DNA of 21,155 nt from an uncultured Ligilactobacillus sp. (GTDB lineage: Bacteria > Bacillota > Bacilli > Lactobacillales > Lactobacillaceae), in contig CAKPZY010000031.1 in the NCBI GenBank assembly GCA_934215475.1, positions 1-21,155 of the forward strand, given 5' to 3'. The translations under genes and the position numbers were made by a program. How positions within the stretch are numbered: position 1 is the stretch's first letter; every line of letters begins with the position of its first letter. The notes beneath the pieces were generated by a model. That model was not told the origin of the DNA. It saw only the letters and a program-made list of their open reading frames with translations, and did no database searches. Shown here one piece after another: positions 7,191-16,114 of the stretch.

Positions 7191-8615
7191 TTGGCCAAGA
7201 ACAATCCATATAAGACACTGATCGGTAATTCAATTATTTTTGCCATCGGTAACATCGGCAGCAAGTTGATCACATTTTTGATGCTGCCATTATACACATA
7301 CACACTTACAAAGAATGAATATGGTGTTACTGATATTGCTCAAACAACCGTGAGCTTTTTGCTGCCAGTCGTTTATCTAAGCATTTCAGATGCTGTCTTG
7401 CGTTTTGGTTTGGATGAACGTCGCCATCCAACGGTCGTTTTTTCGACAGGGATCAGCGTCACCAATATAATTTCACTGATAACTTTGGCGGTTGCGGTCT
7501 TGCTGCAGTTTTTCCATGTTCAATATTCTGTTTATGTCGGATTATTGTTGATCGCGCAAAGTTATCAGTCTGTTTTGGCACAGATGGCCAAGGCGGTCGG
7601 AAAACAAAGGATTTTTGCTGCGAATGGTATCTTGCTGGCTTTGATGACAGCAGTACTTAATATCATCGCGTTAACTGTTTTAAAATGGGGCGTGGTGGGG
7701 TATTTCATTTCCTTCATCTTGGGTTTGGTACTTTCAGACATCTACCTTAGTTGGCGAATCGATCTGCCTCATATATTGGATCTTCACCAGTATCAAAGCG
7801 GCAAGTTAAAAAATATGCTGCGCTACAGTGTTCCTTTGATACCAAATGCTATTTCTTGGTGGGCCTCCAATGATATTAACCGTTATTTGATCCTATTTTT
7901 CCTTGGGACTACCAGCAATGGTATTTTTGCGGTAGCCAGTAAAATGCCGTCGATCTTGAATCTTTTGAATTCTATCTTCTTTCAATCATGGCAGCTTTCA
8001 GCTATCGATCAGTATGGCGACAGCAAAAGCGATAAATTTTACACTACCATCTTTAGATTTTATTCGCAGTTCCTATTTGTTGCGACGCTGGGTTTGATTT
8101 GCTTTTCAAAAGTTTTCATGTTCATCATTGTTAGTCCAAAATTCTACGTTGCTTGGGAGTATACCCCGTTTTTGCTGATTACAGTTTTGTATCAATGCCT
8201 TTCCGGACTGATTGGGCAAGTCTATGTGGCAGCTAAGAAGACGAAGAGTATTTTTACAACTACCTTAGTAGGAATGGTGATCAATGTTGGCCTTACTGCC
8301 CTGCTCTTACCGTTGATTGGTTTACAGGGTGCAGGGATCGCTTCGGCACTGAGCTTTTTGGCGGTTTGGTTGATCCGGCACTTCGAGGTCAAGAAATTTG
8401 TGACGATCGGTGTTGATTGGCTAAATATTATTATCAATAATGTTTTGTTATTGGCGCAAACCGGTTTGTTGTTTCTTAAGATCAATGTTTGGTTATATAG
8501 TGGAATTTCAGCTATCCTGATCGGGTTTGCCTTCTTTTTGGATCGTTCGATCATTGTTTCGACCATACAAACGGTCCAAAAGAAGCTGGCTAACAGAGGG
8601 AAAGCAGGTCATTAA
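7191..8615 (+). CDS. Polysaccharide flippase (Wzx-type, MOP superfamily)
   Basis: Integral membrane protein of 474 residues with about 12-14 hydrophobic segments spread over the whole length. It is expected to flip undecaprenyl-diphosphate-linked repeat units to the outer face. The N-terminal pattern (NSIIFAIGNIGSKLITFLML, then YTLTKNEYGVTDIAQT) is typical of polysaccharide-export MOP transporters. The central segment RYSVPLIPNAISWWASNDIN also fits well. The start is TTG at 7191, with only a weak purine stretch (GAGAGTGAAACAGG) in front; the first ATG in frame lies inside the first hydrophobic helix, so TTG is favoured. The gene is 40 bases after the previous stop and shares its direction. 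Confidence 0.9.
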   Translation: MAKNNPYKTLIGNSIIFAIGNIGSKLITFLMLPLYTYTLTKNEYGVTDIAQTTVSFLLPVVYLSISDAVLRFGLDERRHPTVVFSTGISVTNIISLITLAVAVLLQFFHVQYSVYVGLLLIAQSYQSVLAQMAKAVGKQRIFAANGILLALMTAVLNIIALTVLKWGVVGYFISFILGLVLSDIYLSWRIDLPHILDLHQYQSGKLKNMLRYSVPLIPNAISWWASNDINRYLILFFLGTTSNGIFAVASKMPSILNLLNSIFFQSWQLSAIDQYGDSKSDKFYTTIFRFYSQFLFVATLGLICFSKVFMFIIVSPKFYVAWEYTPFLLITVLYQCLSGLIGQVYVAAKKTKSIFTTTLVGMVINVGLTALLLPLIGLQGAGIASALSFLAVWLIRHFEVKKFVTIGVDWLNIIINNVLLLAQTGLLFLKINVWLYSGISAILIGFAFFLDRSIIVSTIQTVQKKLANRGKAGH

Positions 8616-8669
8616 ACTGGAATATTCTGTTTGTCGGTGTAATTCCTCATAGTAAAGGGGTCCTCTTGT

Positions 8670-9704
8670 ATGAAAAAAGTTTTTCACTTTGTTAATACAA
8701 ACATTTTGAGCGGATTGGAAACGATGGTGATCAACATCAGCACCTTGGTTGATGGCTATGAGCACTATTATGTTTCCCCTAATGGTCCGATCAATGCTTT
8801 TCTGCGAGACAGAGGTGTTAAACACATTCCAATCAAACGCTTGGATCCTTTCAGTGTGAGAAGGGTCATCAGACAAGATCAGCCAGATATTGTTCAGGGG
8901 CATGATGTGATCGCCAGTGTGTGTCTAGCTATGGATGCACACTATTGTAAAAAGCACCACATTCAGATGGTGTCTGAGCTGCATAATAATGATGCACGGA
9001 TGGTCAAACCGGGTTTGCGGGCTAACATTTACTTGTGGGCGGCACATGCTTTCCCAAACATTATTGTGGTCTCGCAATCTGTTATTGATGAATATGTTTA
9101 TTCCAATGCTATTAAAGACAAGGCGACAGTGATTAAAAACGTTGTTGCACCTGGACCGATCGAGGCTGAACTAAAAAAGGCTCCAGTTTCTAAAAAATGG
9201 GATGCGATGTTCCTTGGACGCTTGACGGAGCAAAAACAACCGCTCAAATTTGTAGATATCATCAAGCACATGCAGAGCAAACATCGGGTTTCAGCTGTAA
9301 TGCTGGGGCAAGGAGAGTTAGGAGCGGCAGTGCAAAAAAAGGTAGTGGAAGAGAATCTCAGCCGTTTGATCAAGCTAGCCGGTTTCCAGTCTGCTCCTTA
9401 TTCTTATCTGACCCAGGCTAAAGTTTTGTTGATCCCTTCGCTTTATGAAGGATTTGGCTTAGTGGCCTTGGAGGCTTTGCTTTTAGGAGTGCCTGTTATA
9501 GCATCTCCTGTTGGAGGATTGGTGGATATTGCCAGTGAAAAATGCGGTGGTTTTGCAAAAACGACCGCAGAGTTTGCTGACAAGGCCTTGAAAGTTGTAG
9601 ATAGTCCTGATTACCAAGAAATTTCTCAGGCGGCTCGGAAACGTGGCCAAGAGATCAATGATATTGATAAATTTGCAGCTAGTTTTAAGCAGATCTATGG
9701 ATGA
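8670..9704 (+). CDS. Glycosyltransferase family 4 (1)
   Basis: GT-B fold retaining glycosyltransferase that should add one sugar to the lipid-linked repeat unit on the cytoplasmic side. Its 344 residues include an N-terminal acceptor domain with the short glycine-poor variant MKKVFHFVNTNILSGLETMV. The nucleotide-sugar domain begins at WDAMFLGRLTEQKQP. The conserved E-x7-E motif is in YEGFGLVALEALLLGVPVIA, followed by a GG loop. AAAGGGG lies before the ATG. Donor and acceptor sugars cannot be predicted. It lies between the flippase and a second pyruvyl transferase gene. Confidence 0.88.
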   Translation: MKKVFHFVNTNILSGLETMVINISTLVDGYEHYYVSPNGPINAFLRDRGVKHIPIKRLDPFSVRRVIRQDQPDIVQGHDVIASVCLAMDAHYCKKHHIQMVSELHNNDARMVKPGLRANIYLWAAHAFPNIIVVSQSVIDEYVYSNAIKDKATVIKNVVAPGPIEAELKKAPVSKKWDAMFLGRLTEQKQPLKFVDIIKHMQSKHRVSAVMLGQGELGAAVQKKVVEENLSRLIKLAGFQSAPYSYLTQAKVLLIPSLYEGFGLVALEALLLGVPVIASPVGGLVDIASEKCGGFAKTTAEFADKALKVVDSPDYQEISQAARKRGQEINDIDKFAASFKQIYG

Positions 9705-9764
9705 TCGCTAGAAAATAATTTTATGATAAGACTGTTAAAGAATGCACTCGGGGAGGGCTTACCA

Positions 9765-10892
9765 ATGCTGAAAGATATTGTAAAACAGGCTTTTGAAAAG
9801 TTTCACTTGGAAACTCAGTACCAAAAGTTACGGACCTTCATCTTGTCAGAAGGTCACACTCAGTATAACTACCGCTTTAATAAGCAGTCACTTGAGCTTG
9901 ACCCAACCAAAAAGAAATTAGTTTTACTCGGGGTACCGAGTTTTGCTAATCTGGGCGATCAAGCGATCTTATTAGCGGAAAGGGAATTTATCCACGATTA
10001 TTTTTCTGATCGTGCCCTGATAGAAGTCCCCGAAACTGAAATTGCCAGTGTCGTTGATTATTTAGGTAAAAACCTGCATGAAGGCGATGTTTTGACTTAT
10101 CATGGCGGTGGTAATGTTGGCACGATGGGGCTTGGTCAAGAATATCGGCGGCGTTTAGTCGTTGAAAAAATCAAATTCACGCCGATCATTTCGTTTCCAC
10201 AGTCGGTATTCTTTGGATCAGACTACCCGGCAGAGTTGAAGAAAAGCCAGCAAGCTTATGATAATAGTAAGAACTTTGTCTTGGTGGCTCGTGAGAATTA
10301 TTCATATGATCAGGCCCAGAAACTGTTTACTAATGTCCGCTTGAAGTTGACTCCTGATATCGTTTTTTACTTATTAAAAAAGAAAGATTATCAGCTTTTA
10401 ACAAATTATGCCCCGAAGAAAGTTCTCCTAGTTATTCGCGATGACATTGAAAAACAGGTCGATGATTCGCAAATCGCTCAATTAGCTAAATACTTAAAAG
10501 AACAAGATTATCAATTGGACCGGACAGATACCACTTTACCTGGCCAATTCTTGACGGATGAAAACCGTAAAAAAACAGTTGATGACAAACTCCAACAATT
10601 TGCGGATCACGATGTAGTCATCACAGACCGCTTGCACGGCGTAATATTTTCGTTGCTCAAAGCACGTCCCGTAATAGCTTTGAAGAATTCTAATTTCAAA
10701 ATTGAGTCGACCATCAAAACATGGTTGGGCGATTGCCCGCTAGTCTACTTTATTGATGATGCTTCGACTGACAATGTGGCGGCAGCATTGGAGCAGATCA
10801 GCAAGGTAACGCCTAAAGCAGTCAAGTCATGGTATGACAGCCTTGATTTTGATAAGCTGTACGCTCCCTTGATCAAAAGCATTAAAAAGTGA
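9765..10892 (+). CDS. Polysaccharide pyruvyl transferase family protein (2)
   Basis: Second member of the family in the locus, of the form found in many lactobacillus EPS clusters. The motifs are clear: LLGVPSFANLGDQAIL near the N-terminus, TYHGGGNVGTMGLG in the middle, ISFPQSVFFG, a TPDIVFYL strand, and VVITDRLHGVIFSLLKARPV at the C-terminus. The frame is open from an ATG at 9723, but that codon has no ribosome binding site. The ATG at 9765 follows GGGGAGGG (9751-9758) at proper spacing and is chosen, giving 375 residues. It is expected to add pyruvate ketals to a hexose, making the polymer acidic. Together with the gene at 6017 it suggests two pyruvylation steps or one functional divergence. 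Confidence 0.85.
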   Translation: MLKDIVKQAFEKFHLETQYQKLRTFILSEGHTQYNYRFNKQSLELDPTKKKLVLLGVPSFANLGDQAILLAEREFIHDYFSDRALIEVPETEIASVVDYLGKNLHEGDVLTYHGGGNVGTMGLGQEYRRRLVVEKIKFTPIISFPQSVFFGSDYPAELKKSQQAYDNSKNFVLVARENYSYDQAQKLFTNVRLKLTPDIVFYLLKKKDYQLLTNYAPKKVLLVIRDDIEKQVDDSQIAQLAKYLKEQDYQLDRTDTTLPGQFLTDENRKKTVDDKLQQFADHDVVITDRLHGVIFSLLKARPVIALKNSNFKIESTIKTWLGDCPLVYFIDDASTDNVAAALEQISKVTPKAVKSWYDSLDFDKLYAPLIKSIKK

Positions 10893-10978
10893 TTTGAACG
10901 ATGTGAAACATGGTTAGGGCACAGTTTCTTTTAAAAAGGATGCAGCCAGAGCCAAACTGACGTAAAAGGAGGCCCGTT

Positions 10979-12037
10979 ATGGGTATTAAGAATATTGACC
11001 TTACTATAATGATCCCAACTTATAATTCTGCCAGTACCATTGGAGATTTGTTGTGGTCTATTATAGAAGACAGCCAATCGCCTAAGGCAGAAAATATTAA
11101 GGTCCAAATCCTCGTAGTTGATGATGGGTCGACAGATGATACGCTTGACATAGTTCGCAAGCTGACGCAACAATTTCCAGAGAATGTTACGTTGATCAAA
11201 AATAAACATGGCGGCGCAAGTGCTGCCCGAAATACTGGCATTAAAAATGCTCAGGGAGATTATATCTTATTTTTTGATAGCGATGATGAATGGCAAGTTG
11301 GATTTTTTGAAAATTTGGGAGCGGAATTGCAACGCTTAGACTTTCCGCAAGTAGTATTTTTTAATAGCCCCTTGTTTAAGAAGTTTACTTTAAGTCGTGA
11401 TTCAGTTGTCGAACTGCTCAATTTGTTAGGTGATACCTCAAGTGAGATTCCCTGTATCCAGGCTGGTGTGATCGGTAATTTATATTCTAACAGTTTCATC
11501 GCAGAAGAGGGCTTGACTTTTGATACAAGCTTGCGCACAGGAGAAGATGTGCTCTTAAATGTGGAAGCCATTTTATCTGCTAACAGTGTTGGAGTTAGTA
11601 AATTATCCAATCTCAGTTACAGTGGTGAGCACGCTATTGCGCGTGTTTCAGATAAAAACCTGCTCAATGAGCGCAAGTTTAACCGGGAGATCTACCGTAC
11701 GGTCATTAAAGAAAACCCATATAACACTTCGTTTGGCTATAACATTAACGACGATTTCTCTTTGATCTACCTCAGATATTGTTTAAATGGGTTAACGTTT
11801 CTGATCGATCGTTATTTGTATGGCCAGCCGTTGGCACATGCGCGAGACAAATTGGCAGAGATATTAAGTATTCGTGAGTATCACATGGCACTGCGTCTTT
11901 ATCCCCGGATCAAAGGCCGCATTCATCTGCCGACACATAGCAAAATTATTGTGTTTTTCGTGCGGCAACACCTTTTCCCGTTGTCACTTCTGTTTATTCG
12001 TTTGAATAACCTCAGAAAAAAGACGCAATCTAATTAA
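10979..12037 (+). CDS. Glycosyltransferase family 2
   Basis: Inverting GT-A fold glycosyltransferase, 352 residues and the only GT2 in the locus. The N-terminal nucleotide-binding part shows TIMIPTYNSASTIGDLL, then VQILVVDDGSTDDT with the usual Asp pair, HGGASAARNTGI, and the metal-binding DxD-type ILFFDSDDEW. A TGEDVLLNVEAI segment resembles the catalytic-base region. The C-terminal third is variable and probably binds the acceptor. AAAGGAGG lies 7 bases before the ATG. The 86-base spacer before it is one of the longer ones within the glycosyltransferase block and shows no terminator. Confidence 0.92.
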   Translation: MGIKNIDLTIMIPTYNSASTIGDLLWSIIEDSQSPKAENIKVQILVVDDGSTDDTLDIVRKLTQQFPENVTLIKNKHGGASAARNTGIKNAQGDYILFFDSDDEWQVGFFENLGAELQRLDFPQVVFFNSPLFKKFTLSRDSVVELLNLLGDTSSEIPCIQAGVIGNLYSNSFIAEEGLTFDTSLRTGEDVLLNVEAILSANSVGVSKLSNLSYSGEHAIARVSDKNLLNERKFNREIYRTVIKENPYNTSFGYNINDDFSLIYLRYCLNGLTFLIDRYLYGQPLAHARDKLAEILSIREYHMALRLYPRIKGRIHLPTHSKIIVFFVRQHLFPLSLLFIRLNNLRKKTQSN

Positions 12038-12064
12038 ATGTGACATCTAGGAGGCGAACTAGAC

Positions 12065-13243
12065 TTGAAAAAAGTTGGAATTATGATCCCAGACTTTGAA
12101 GTGGGTGGGATGCCGGTCGTTGCTTCAAGGCTGCTCAAGTTTTTAAAAGCGAAGTATGACTTAACTTTGATCATTATTAGCGGAGACGCAGCTATCAAGT
12201 ATCCTACTTATGAAGCCAGAGTGATTCAAGGTCCAAAGCGCGGCAGTTCGCTGGCAGCTAAGGCTTTAGTGTTTGGAAAAAGGTACTTCTGGTTGAAAAA
12301 ATTACTGGCTGAAGAAAACTTCGCCGCTGTGATCAGCTTTGGAGTACTGGCAAATGTCTTCAACGCGCAGTTTGAGCGGGAAAGGGCCATCTTAACTGAG
12401 CATAATGTTAAGTCTGTTGAAGATAAGCAATGGGGCCTGCCTGGAACAGCTTATGACATTCTCATCAAAAAGACTTATCATTTGGCGTATAAAACAGGGT
12501 GTGTTTCTAAGGGTGTTGCTGACGACCTTAAACAGCATTATGGCTTGAAAAATGCTATCACACTTTACAACCCGTTTGATAAAGCTAGTATAGAAAAGAA
12601 AGGTGAGCAGCCTTTAGATAGCAAGACTTCTAAGCTATTTTCCGGCAACCGGGTGATACTTAGCGTTGGCAGGTTGACTGCTTCTAAACAGCCCCAGTCA
12701 TTGATCAAAGCTTTTCAAGAGGTTGCAAAAAATATTCCTGACGCAAAGCTTTTGCTCGCAGGAGTCGGGGATCAGCAAGAAGAATTAGCGGAGCAGATCG
12801 CACAAGAGAAACTGACTAATAAAGTTATTTTGCTCGGCAGCAGGTCTGATGTTCCCGCTTTGATGCGCCACGCGTACCTCACCGTATTGGTATCTACGAA
12901 CGAAGGGCTGCCTAATGTCTTGCTGGAGTCATTGGCTCAGAAAACGCCTGTCGTGGCAACTGATATCGTTGCGGGGCCAAAAGAAATTTTAAGTAATGGC
13001 TCCGAGGATAATTATTTTGAGATCACCACGAAGCCAAGGCATTTGCCGAACGGTATCTTGATCCCGCCAGTCAAACCGCAAGCGGGAAGATTATCGAATT
13101 CAGAACAAGTTTTGGCTAAGGTGCTCACGAAAAGTTTACTGGATCCTGATTTTAAGCAGAGTTTCACTTATAATATCTCAACTTTTTGTCACACGGAACC
13201 AGAATATGTTGATCTGATCGAGCAGGCAGCCAAGCAGGAATAA
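12065..13243 (+). CDS. Glycosyltransferase family 4 (2)
   Basis: GT-B fold retaining enzyme of 392 residues. The N-terminus has the MIPDFEVGGMPVVASRLLKF pattern, a glycine-rich acceptor-domain loop. The donor-binding half starts at VILSVGRLTASKQPQSLIKA and contains the E-x7-E motif in NEGLPNVLLESLAQKTPVVA, then DIVAGPKEIL. The start is TTG, preceded by AGGAGGCG with a 9-base gap. The next ATG, at codon 8, would remove the first strand, so TTG is preferred. It is predicted to transfer one hexose to the repeat unit. The glycine-loop and PxxLLES style recall GT4 enzymes adding galactose or glucose, but specificity is unknown. Confidence 0.9.
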   Translation: MKKVGIMIPDFEVGGMPVVASRLLKFLKAKYDLTLIIISGDAAIKYPTYEARVIQGPKRGSSLAAKALVFGKRYFWLKKLLAEENFAAVISFGVLANVFNAQFERERAILTEHNVKSVEDKQWGLPGTAYDILIKKTYHLAYKTGCVSKGVADDLKQHYGLKNAITLYNPFDKASIEKKGEQPLDSKTSKLFSGNRVILSVGRLTASKQPQSLIKAFQEVAKNIPDAKLLLAGVGDQQEELAEQIAQEKLTNKVILLGSRSDVPALMRHAYLTVLVSTNEGLPNVLLESLAQKTPVVATDIVAGPKEILSNGSEDNYFEITTKPRHLPNGILIPPVKPQAGRLSNSEQVLAKVLTKSLLDPDFKQSFTYNISTFCHTEPEYVDLIEQAAKQE

Positions 13244-13281
13244 GCGCTGTCAAAATAGCCGCACAAATTAAGGTGATGACA

Positions 13282-14391
13282 ATGAAAAAGACAAAACTAT
13301 TGTTTATTGTTGAAGCAATGGGTGGCGGTGTATTTACATATATCGTTGATCTGACCAACAAATTAGTAGAAAACTATGATGTTTACCTGGCATACGCGGT
13401 CAGGGATCAGACCCCAGATGATTATCGTGATTATTTTGACCCGCGGATCCATTTGATCAAGGTCAAGAATTTTCAGCGGTCGGTCAGTGCGTTGGCTGAC
13501 CTTAAAGCTTTTTTTGAAATCAAACGTATCGCAGACCAGGTCAAGCCTGATGTAATACATTTACATTCTTCGAAGGCGGGGGCATTAGGTCGGTTTGCTT
13601 TTAATGGCCATAAGATCCCGATTTTTTATACGCCGCATGGTTACAGTTTCTTGATGAACAATAGCAGTGCCTTGAAGCGCATGGTCTATCAATTTGTCGA
13701 GAAAATTTCGTCAAAAAGGCATGCTTATACGATCTCATGCAGTCCGGGAGAAAATCAGCAGACCTTAAAGATGACAAAACGGGCGTTTTATGTGGATAAT
13801 GGGATTAACGTACAGGTGCTAAAAGATAAGCTGCAAAACATTAAACCTTCCGCGCAAGAAGCACCGACCGTCTTTACTTTAGGTAGGATCTCCTATCAAA
13901 AAAACCCTACGTTGTTTAATCGGGTTGCCAAATCGTTGCCTGATGTTAAGTTTATTTGGATCGGCGATGGTGAATTAAGACCGGAACTGACCGCGCCAAA
14001 TATCGAGATCAAGGGCTGGCTCAAACGAGAAGATGCACTGAAAATTGCGATGGGCTCTAATGTCTTCTTGCTGACTTCACGCTGGGAGGGTTTGCCCATG
14101 TCTTTATTGGAAGCAATGTATATGAAAAAGCCGTGTGTTGTTAGTGATATTAAAGGGAATAACGATGTCATTCATAATGGAGAAAATGGCTATACATGTT
14201 CTAACGTTCCTGAGTTTACCCAAGCGGTGAAGCAAAGCTTACAAAGTAGTAATGCAACTAAAAAAATTGTTTTAGCGGCTTATGACGATATCTTGCAGAA
14301 ATATAACATGGATGTTGCGGCTGCTAAATACAGCGCAATATATCAGAGTGTATTAGATCAACAGCATGGTAAAGCTTCAGTAAAGGCTTAG
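13282..14391 (+). CDS. Glycosyltransferase family 4 (3)
   Basis: GT-B fold retaining glycosyltransferase, 369 residues from the ATG at 13282. That ATG follows AAGGTGAT and is preferred to the GTG at 13273, which has almost no room for a ribosome binding site. The N-terminal domain shows EAMGGGVFTYIVDLTNKL and the acceptor-side motif DVIHLHSSKAGALGR with FYTPHGYSF. This arrangement is common in EPS and capsule glycosyltransferases. The donor domain has TLGRISYQKNP, then the E-x7-E motif in SRWEGLPMSLLEAMYMKKP. It is the last of the four glycosyltransferases and directly precedes the chain-length genes. Confidence 0.9.
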   Translation: MKKTKLLFIVEAMGGGVFTYIVDLTNKLVENYDVYLAYAVRDQTPDDYRDYFDPRIHLIKVKNFQRSVSALADLKAFFEIKRIADQVKPDVIHLHSSKAGALGRFAFNGHKIPIFYTPHGYSFLMNNSSALKRMVYQFVEKISSKRHAYTISCSPGENQQTLKMTKRAFYVDNGINVQVLKDKLQNIKPSAQEAPTVFTLGRISYQKNPTLFNRVAKSLPDVKFIWIGDGELRPELTAPNIEIKGWLKREDALKIAMGSNVFLLTSRWEGLPMSLLEAMYMKKPCVVSDIKGNNDVIHNGENGYTCSNVPEFTQAVKQSLQSSNATKKIVLAAYDDILQKYNMDVAAAKYSAIYQSVLDQQHGKASVKA

Positions 14392-14447
14392 GGAAAAGAA
14401 TAAGGTGACATTCAACTACAGATCCACAGAGAAGAGAGGAGAACGAG

Positions 14448-15209
14448 ATGAATAATAATAATGTAACTGAGTTATTAGACATTAAGAAGCTTTTCAGGAT
14501 GTACTGGCATAATATTCTTAAGATCATTTTCTGGGTGATCTTAGGGGGGGTTGTTTTTTACCTCTATGCTCAGTTTGCGGTCACTCCTGAATATACTGCG
14601 CAATCAGAGATACTGGTCAACCAGAAAGCTTCTAATGACCAGTTTGAATTGAGCCAGCAACAGGCCGATTTCAAGGCTATCGGGACTTACAAGGATGTTT
14701 TGACCAAGTCAGTCATCTTGCAGCCGGCTGCTCAAGAATTAGCGAAAAAAGATAATTTTAAGGGCGGCTCTGCGGGGATCGGCAGTGCTTTGAGTATTTC
14801 CAATAAATCTGATTCACAAGTTATTACGATCAAGACTATCTATAAGAATCCATATGTCGCAGCTGACATGGCCAATGCCGTGGCCAGTGCGTTCAGTAAC
14901 AAGATACCTAAGATGATGAAAGTCGATAATGTCACGATCGTCAGCGGTGCCAAAGCTAATCCAATGCCGGTATCACCGCGGAAAAACAGCTATGCTAGAG
15001 TTGGTATGATCGTTGGGTTGTTGCTCAGTGTGATCGTGTATACATTACGCTTTATGTTAGATACCCGGATCAAATCAGAAGACTTCTTTACCAATGAATT
15101 GGGGTCGATCAGTTTAGGGCAGGTTTCTCATATTGATAATAAGAATGATTACCATCATTTAGTTGGCGTTATTTCTGGCCAGTCTGACGACGAACATAAA
15201 AGAGTGTAA
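14448..15209 (+). CDS. Wzz/CpsC-type chain-length and kinase-modulating membrane protein
   Basis: Polysaccharide co-polymerase of the Gram-positive type, 253 residues. Two membrane helices (about 24-43 and 184-203) flank an extracellular domain. The Pro-rich motif NPMPVSPRK (171-179) sits before the second helix, as in Wzz proteins. The cytoplasmic tail after helix 2 (about 204-253) is the part that in this family activates the separate tyrosine kinase, encoded next. Its function would be to control chain length and export with the kinase. GAGAGGAG precedes the ATG. A run of seven Gs (14544-14550) lies in the first helix codons. Confidence 0.9.
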   Translation: MNNNNVTELLDIKKLFRMYWHNILKIIFWVILGGVVFYLYAQFAVTPEYTAQSEILVNQKASNDQFELSQQQADFKAIGTYKDVLTKSVILQPAAQELAKKDNFKGGSAGIGSALSISNKSDSQVITIKTIYKNPYVAADMANAVASAFSNKIPKMMKVDNVTIVSGAKANPMPVSPRKNSYARVGMIVGLLLSVIVYTLRFMLDTRIKSEDFFTNELGSISLGQVSHIDNKNDYHHLVGVISGQSDDEHKRV

Positions 15210-15350
15210 ATTTCAGCACAAGAATGAAAGTTGTCCCAGGTGGTTTTGCACTAGGAGAATTCTAGGAGCAAGACCCAGCAGTGATACCGTTGGTTTCACT
15301 AGGGACAGTGTTTCACTTAACTTGTTTGTGTTATTTCGAGGAGGGAAAGT

Positions 15351-16079
15351 ATGAATATCTTTAAAAAAGAAAAGAAGATCAAAGAATCTGAAGATAGCTC
15401 AACTAACGGTGTTAAATTAGTTTCTGTTGCCAATACTTCATCACTTTATGCTGAACAATTTAATTCCATTCGGACAAGCATTCGGTATTCTAGTGCCGAT
15501 ATTAAATATAAAAACCTGCTTGTCACGTCGTCGATCGCTTCTGAAGGGAAGTCGACAATTAGCGGAAACTTGGCGGTTTCGTTTGCACGTCAAGGCAGCA
15601 GCGTTTTGCTGGTTGATGCTGATTTGAGACGGCCGACGGTGGAGAAGACTTTTGAGATCACTGAACAAAAAGGATTAACTAACCTTTTGACTGAAGATAA
15701 TATCAAACCGTCTTCTGTCATTTATCAGACGGACGTGTCGGATTTGTCTGTTTTGCCGAGTGGACCAATTCCACCAAGTCCAGCAGACTTGTTAAGTTCC
15801 AAGAAAATGGATAGCCTGATCAATCAATTTAATTCGCAATACGATTTGGTGATTTACGATTCCGCCCCAGTATTGTCTGTCACGGATTCTCAGATCTTAG
15901 CTACGAAACTGGATGGGACGATCATTGTTGCCCGGGCGAACTTTGTCGATAAGCGCAAGGTAGAAACTGCCGTTCGCTCATTGCGTAATGTTGGCGGTAA
16001 AATCATCGGATTGATCTTAAATGACACAGAAATTCCCGACGATGTTTATTACTACCATAAAAATAAGAAGTCTAAGTGA
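15351..16079 (+). CDS. CpsD/CapB-family tyrosine-protein kinase (BY-kinase)
   Basis: Cytoplasmic autokinase that works with the Wzz-type protein upstream to regulate EPS polymerisation, 242 residues. It has the BY-kinase signatures: Walker A TSSIASEGKST (59-69), Walker A' VLLVDADLRRP (85-95), Walker B LVIYDSAP (166-173), and an N-terminal EQFNSIRTSIRY segment (35-46) like that used for ring assembly. The phosphorylated tyrosine cluster is short, only YYY at 233-235. GAGGAGGG lies before the ATG. The 141-base gap behind the Wzz gene contains a small imperfect hairpin (about 15280-15298) but no terminator. A dedicated tyrosine phosphatase, normally next to this gene, is absent from the window. 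Confidence 0.93.
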   Translation: MNIFKKEKKIKESEDSSTNGVKLVSVANTSSLYAEQFNSIRTSIRYSSADIKYKNLLVTSSIASEGKSTISGNLAVSFARQGSSVLLVDADLRRPTVEKTFEITEQKGLTNLLTEDNIKPSSVIYQTDVSDLSVLPSGPIPPSPADLLSSKKMDSLINQFNSQYDLVIYDSAPVLSVTDSQILATKLDGTIIVARANFVDKRKVETAVRSLRNVGGKIIGLILNDTEIPDDVYYYHKNKKSK

Positions 16080-16114
16080 TCAAGAGTGGAATCAAGAGTG
16101 GAAGGAGAGTCCCT

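Noticed and set aside
8222..8566. Leftward open frame of 114 codons inside the flippase gene
   Set aside because: It is an antisense shadow of a strongly supported membrane protein gene.
15280..15298. Attenuator between the Wzz and kinase genes
   Set aside because: The hairpin has a mismatch and no following T-run.
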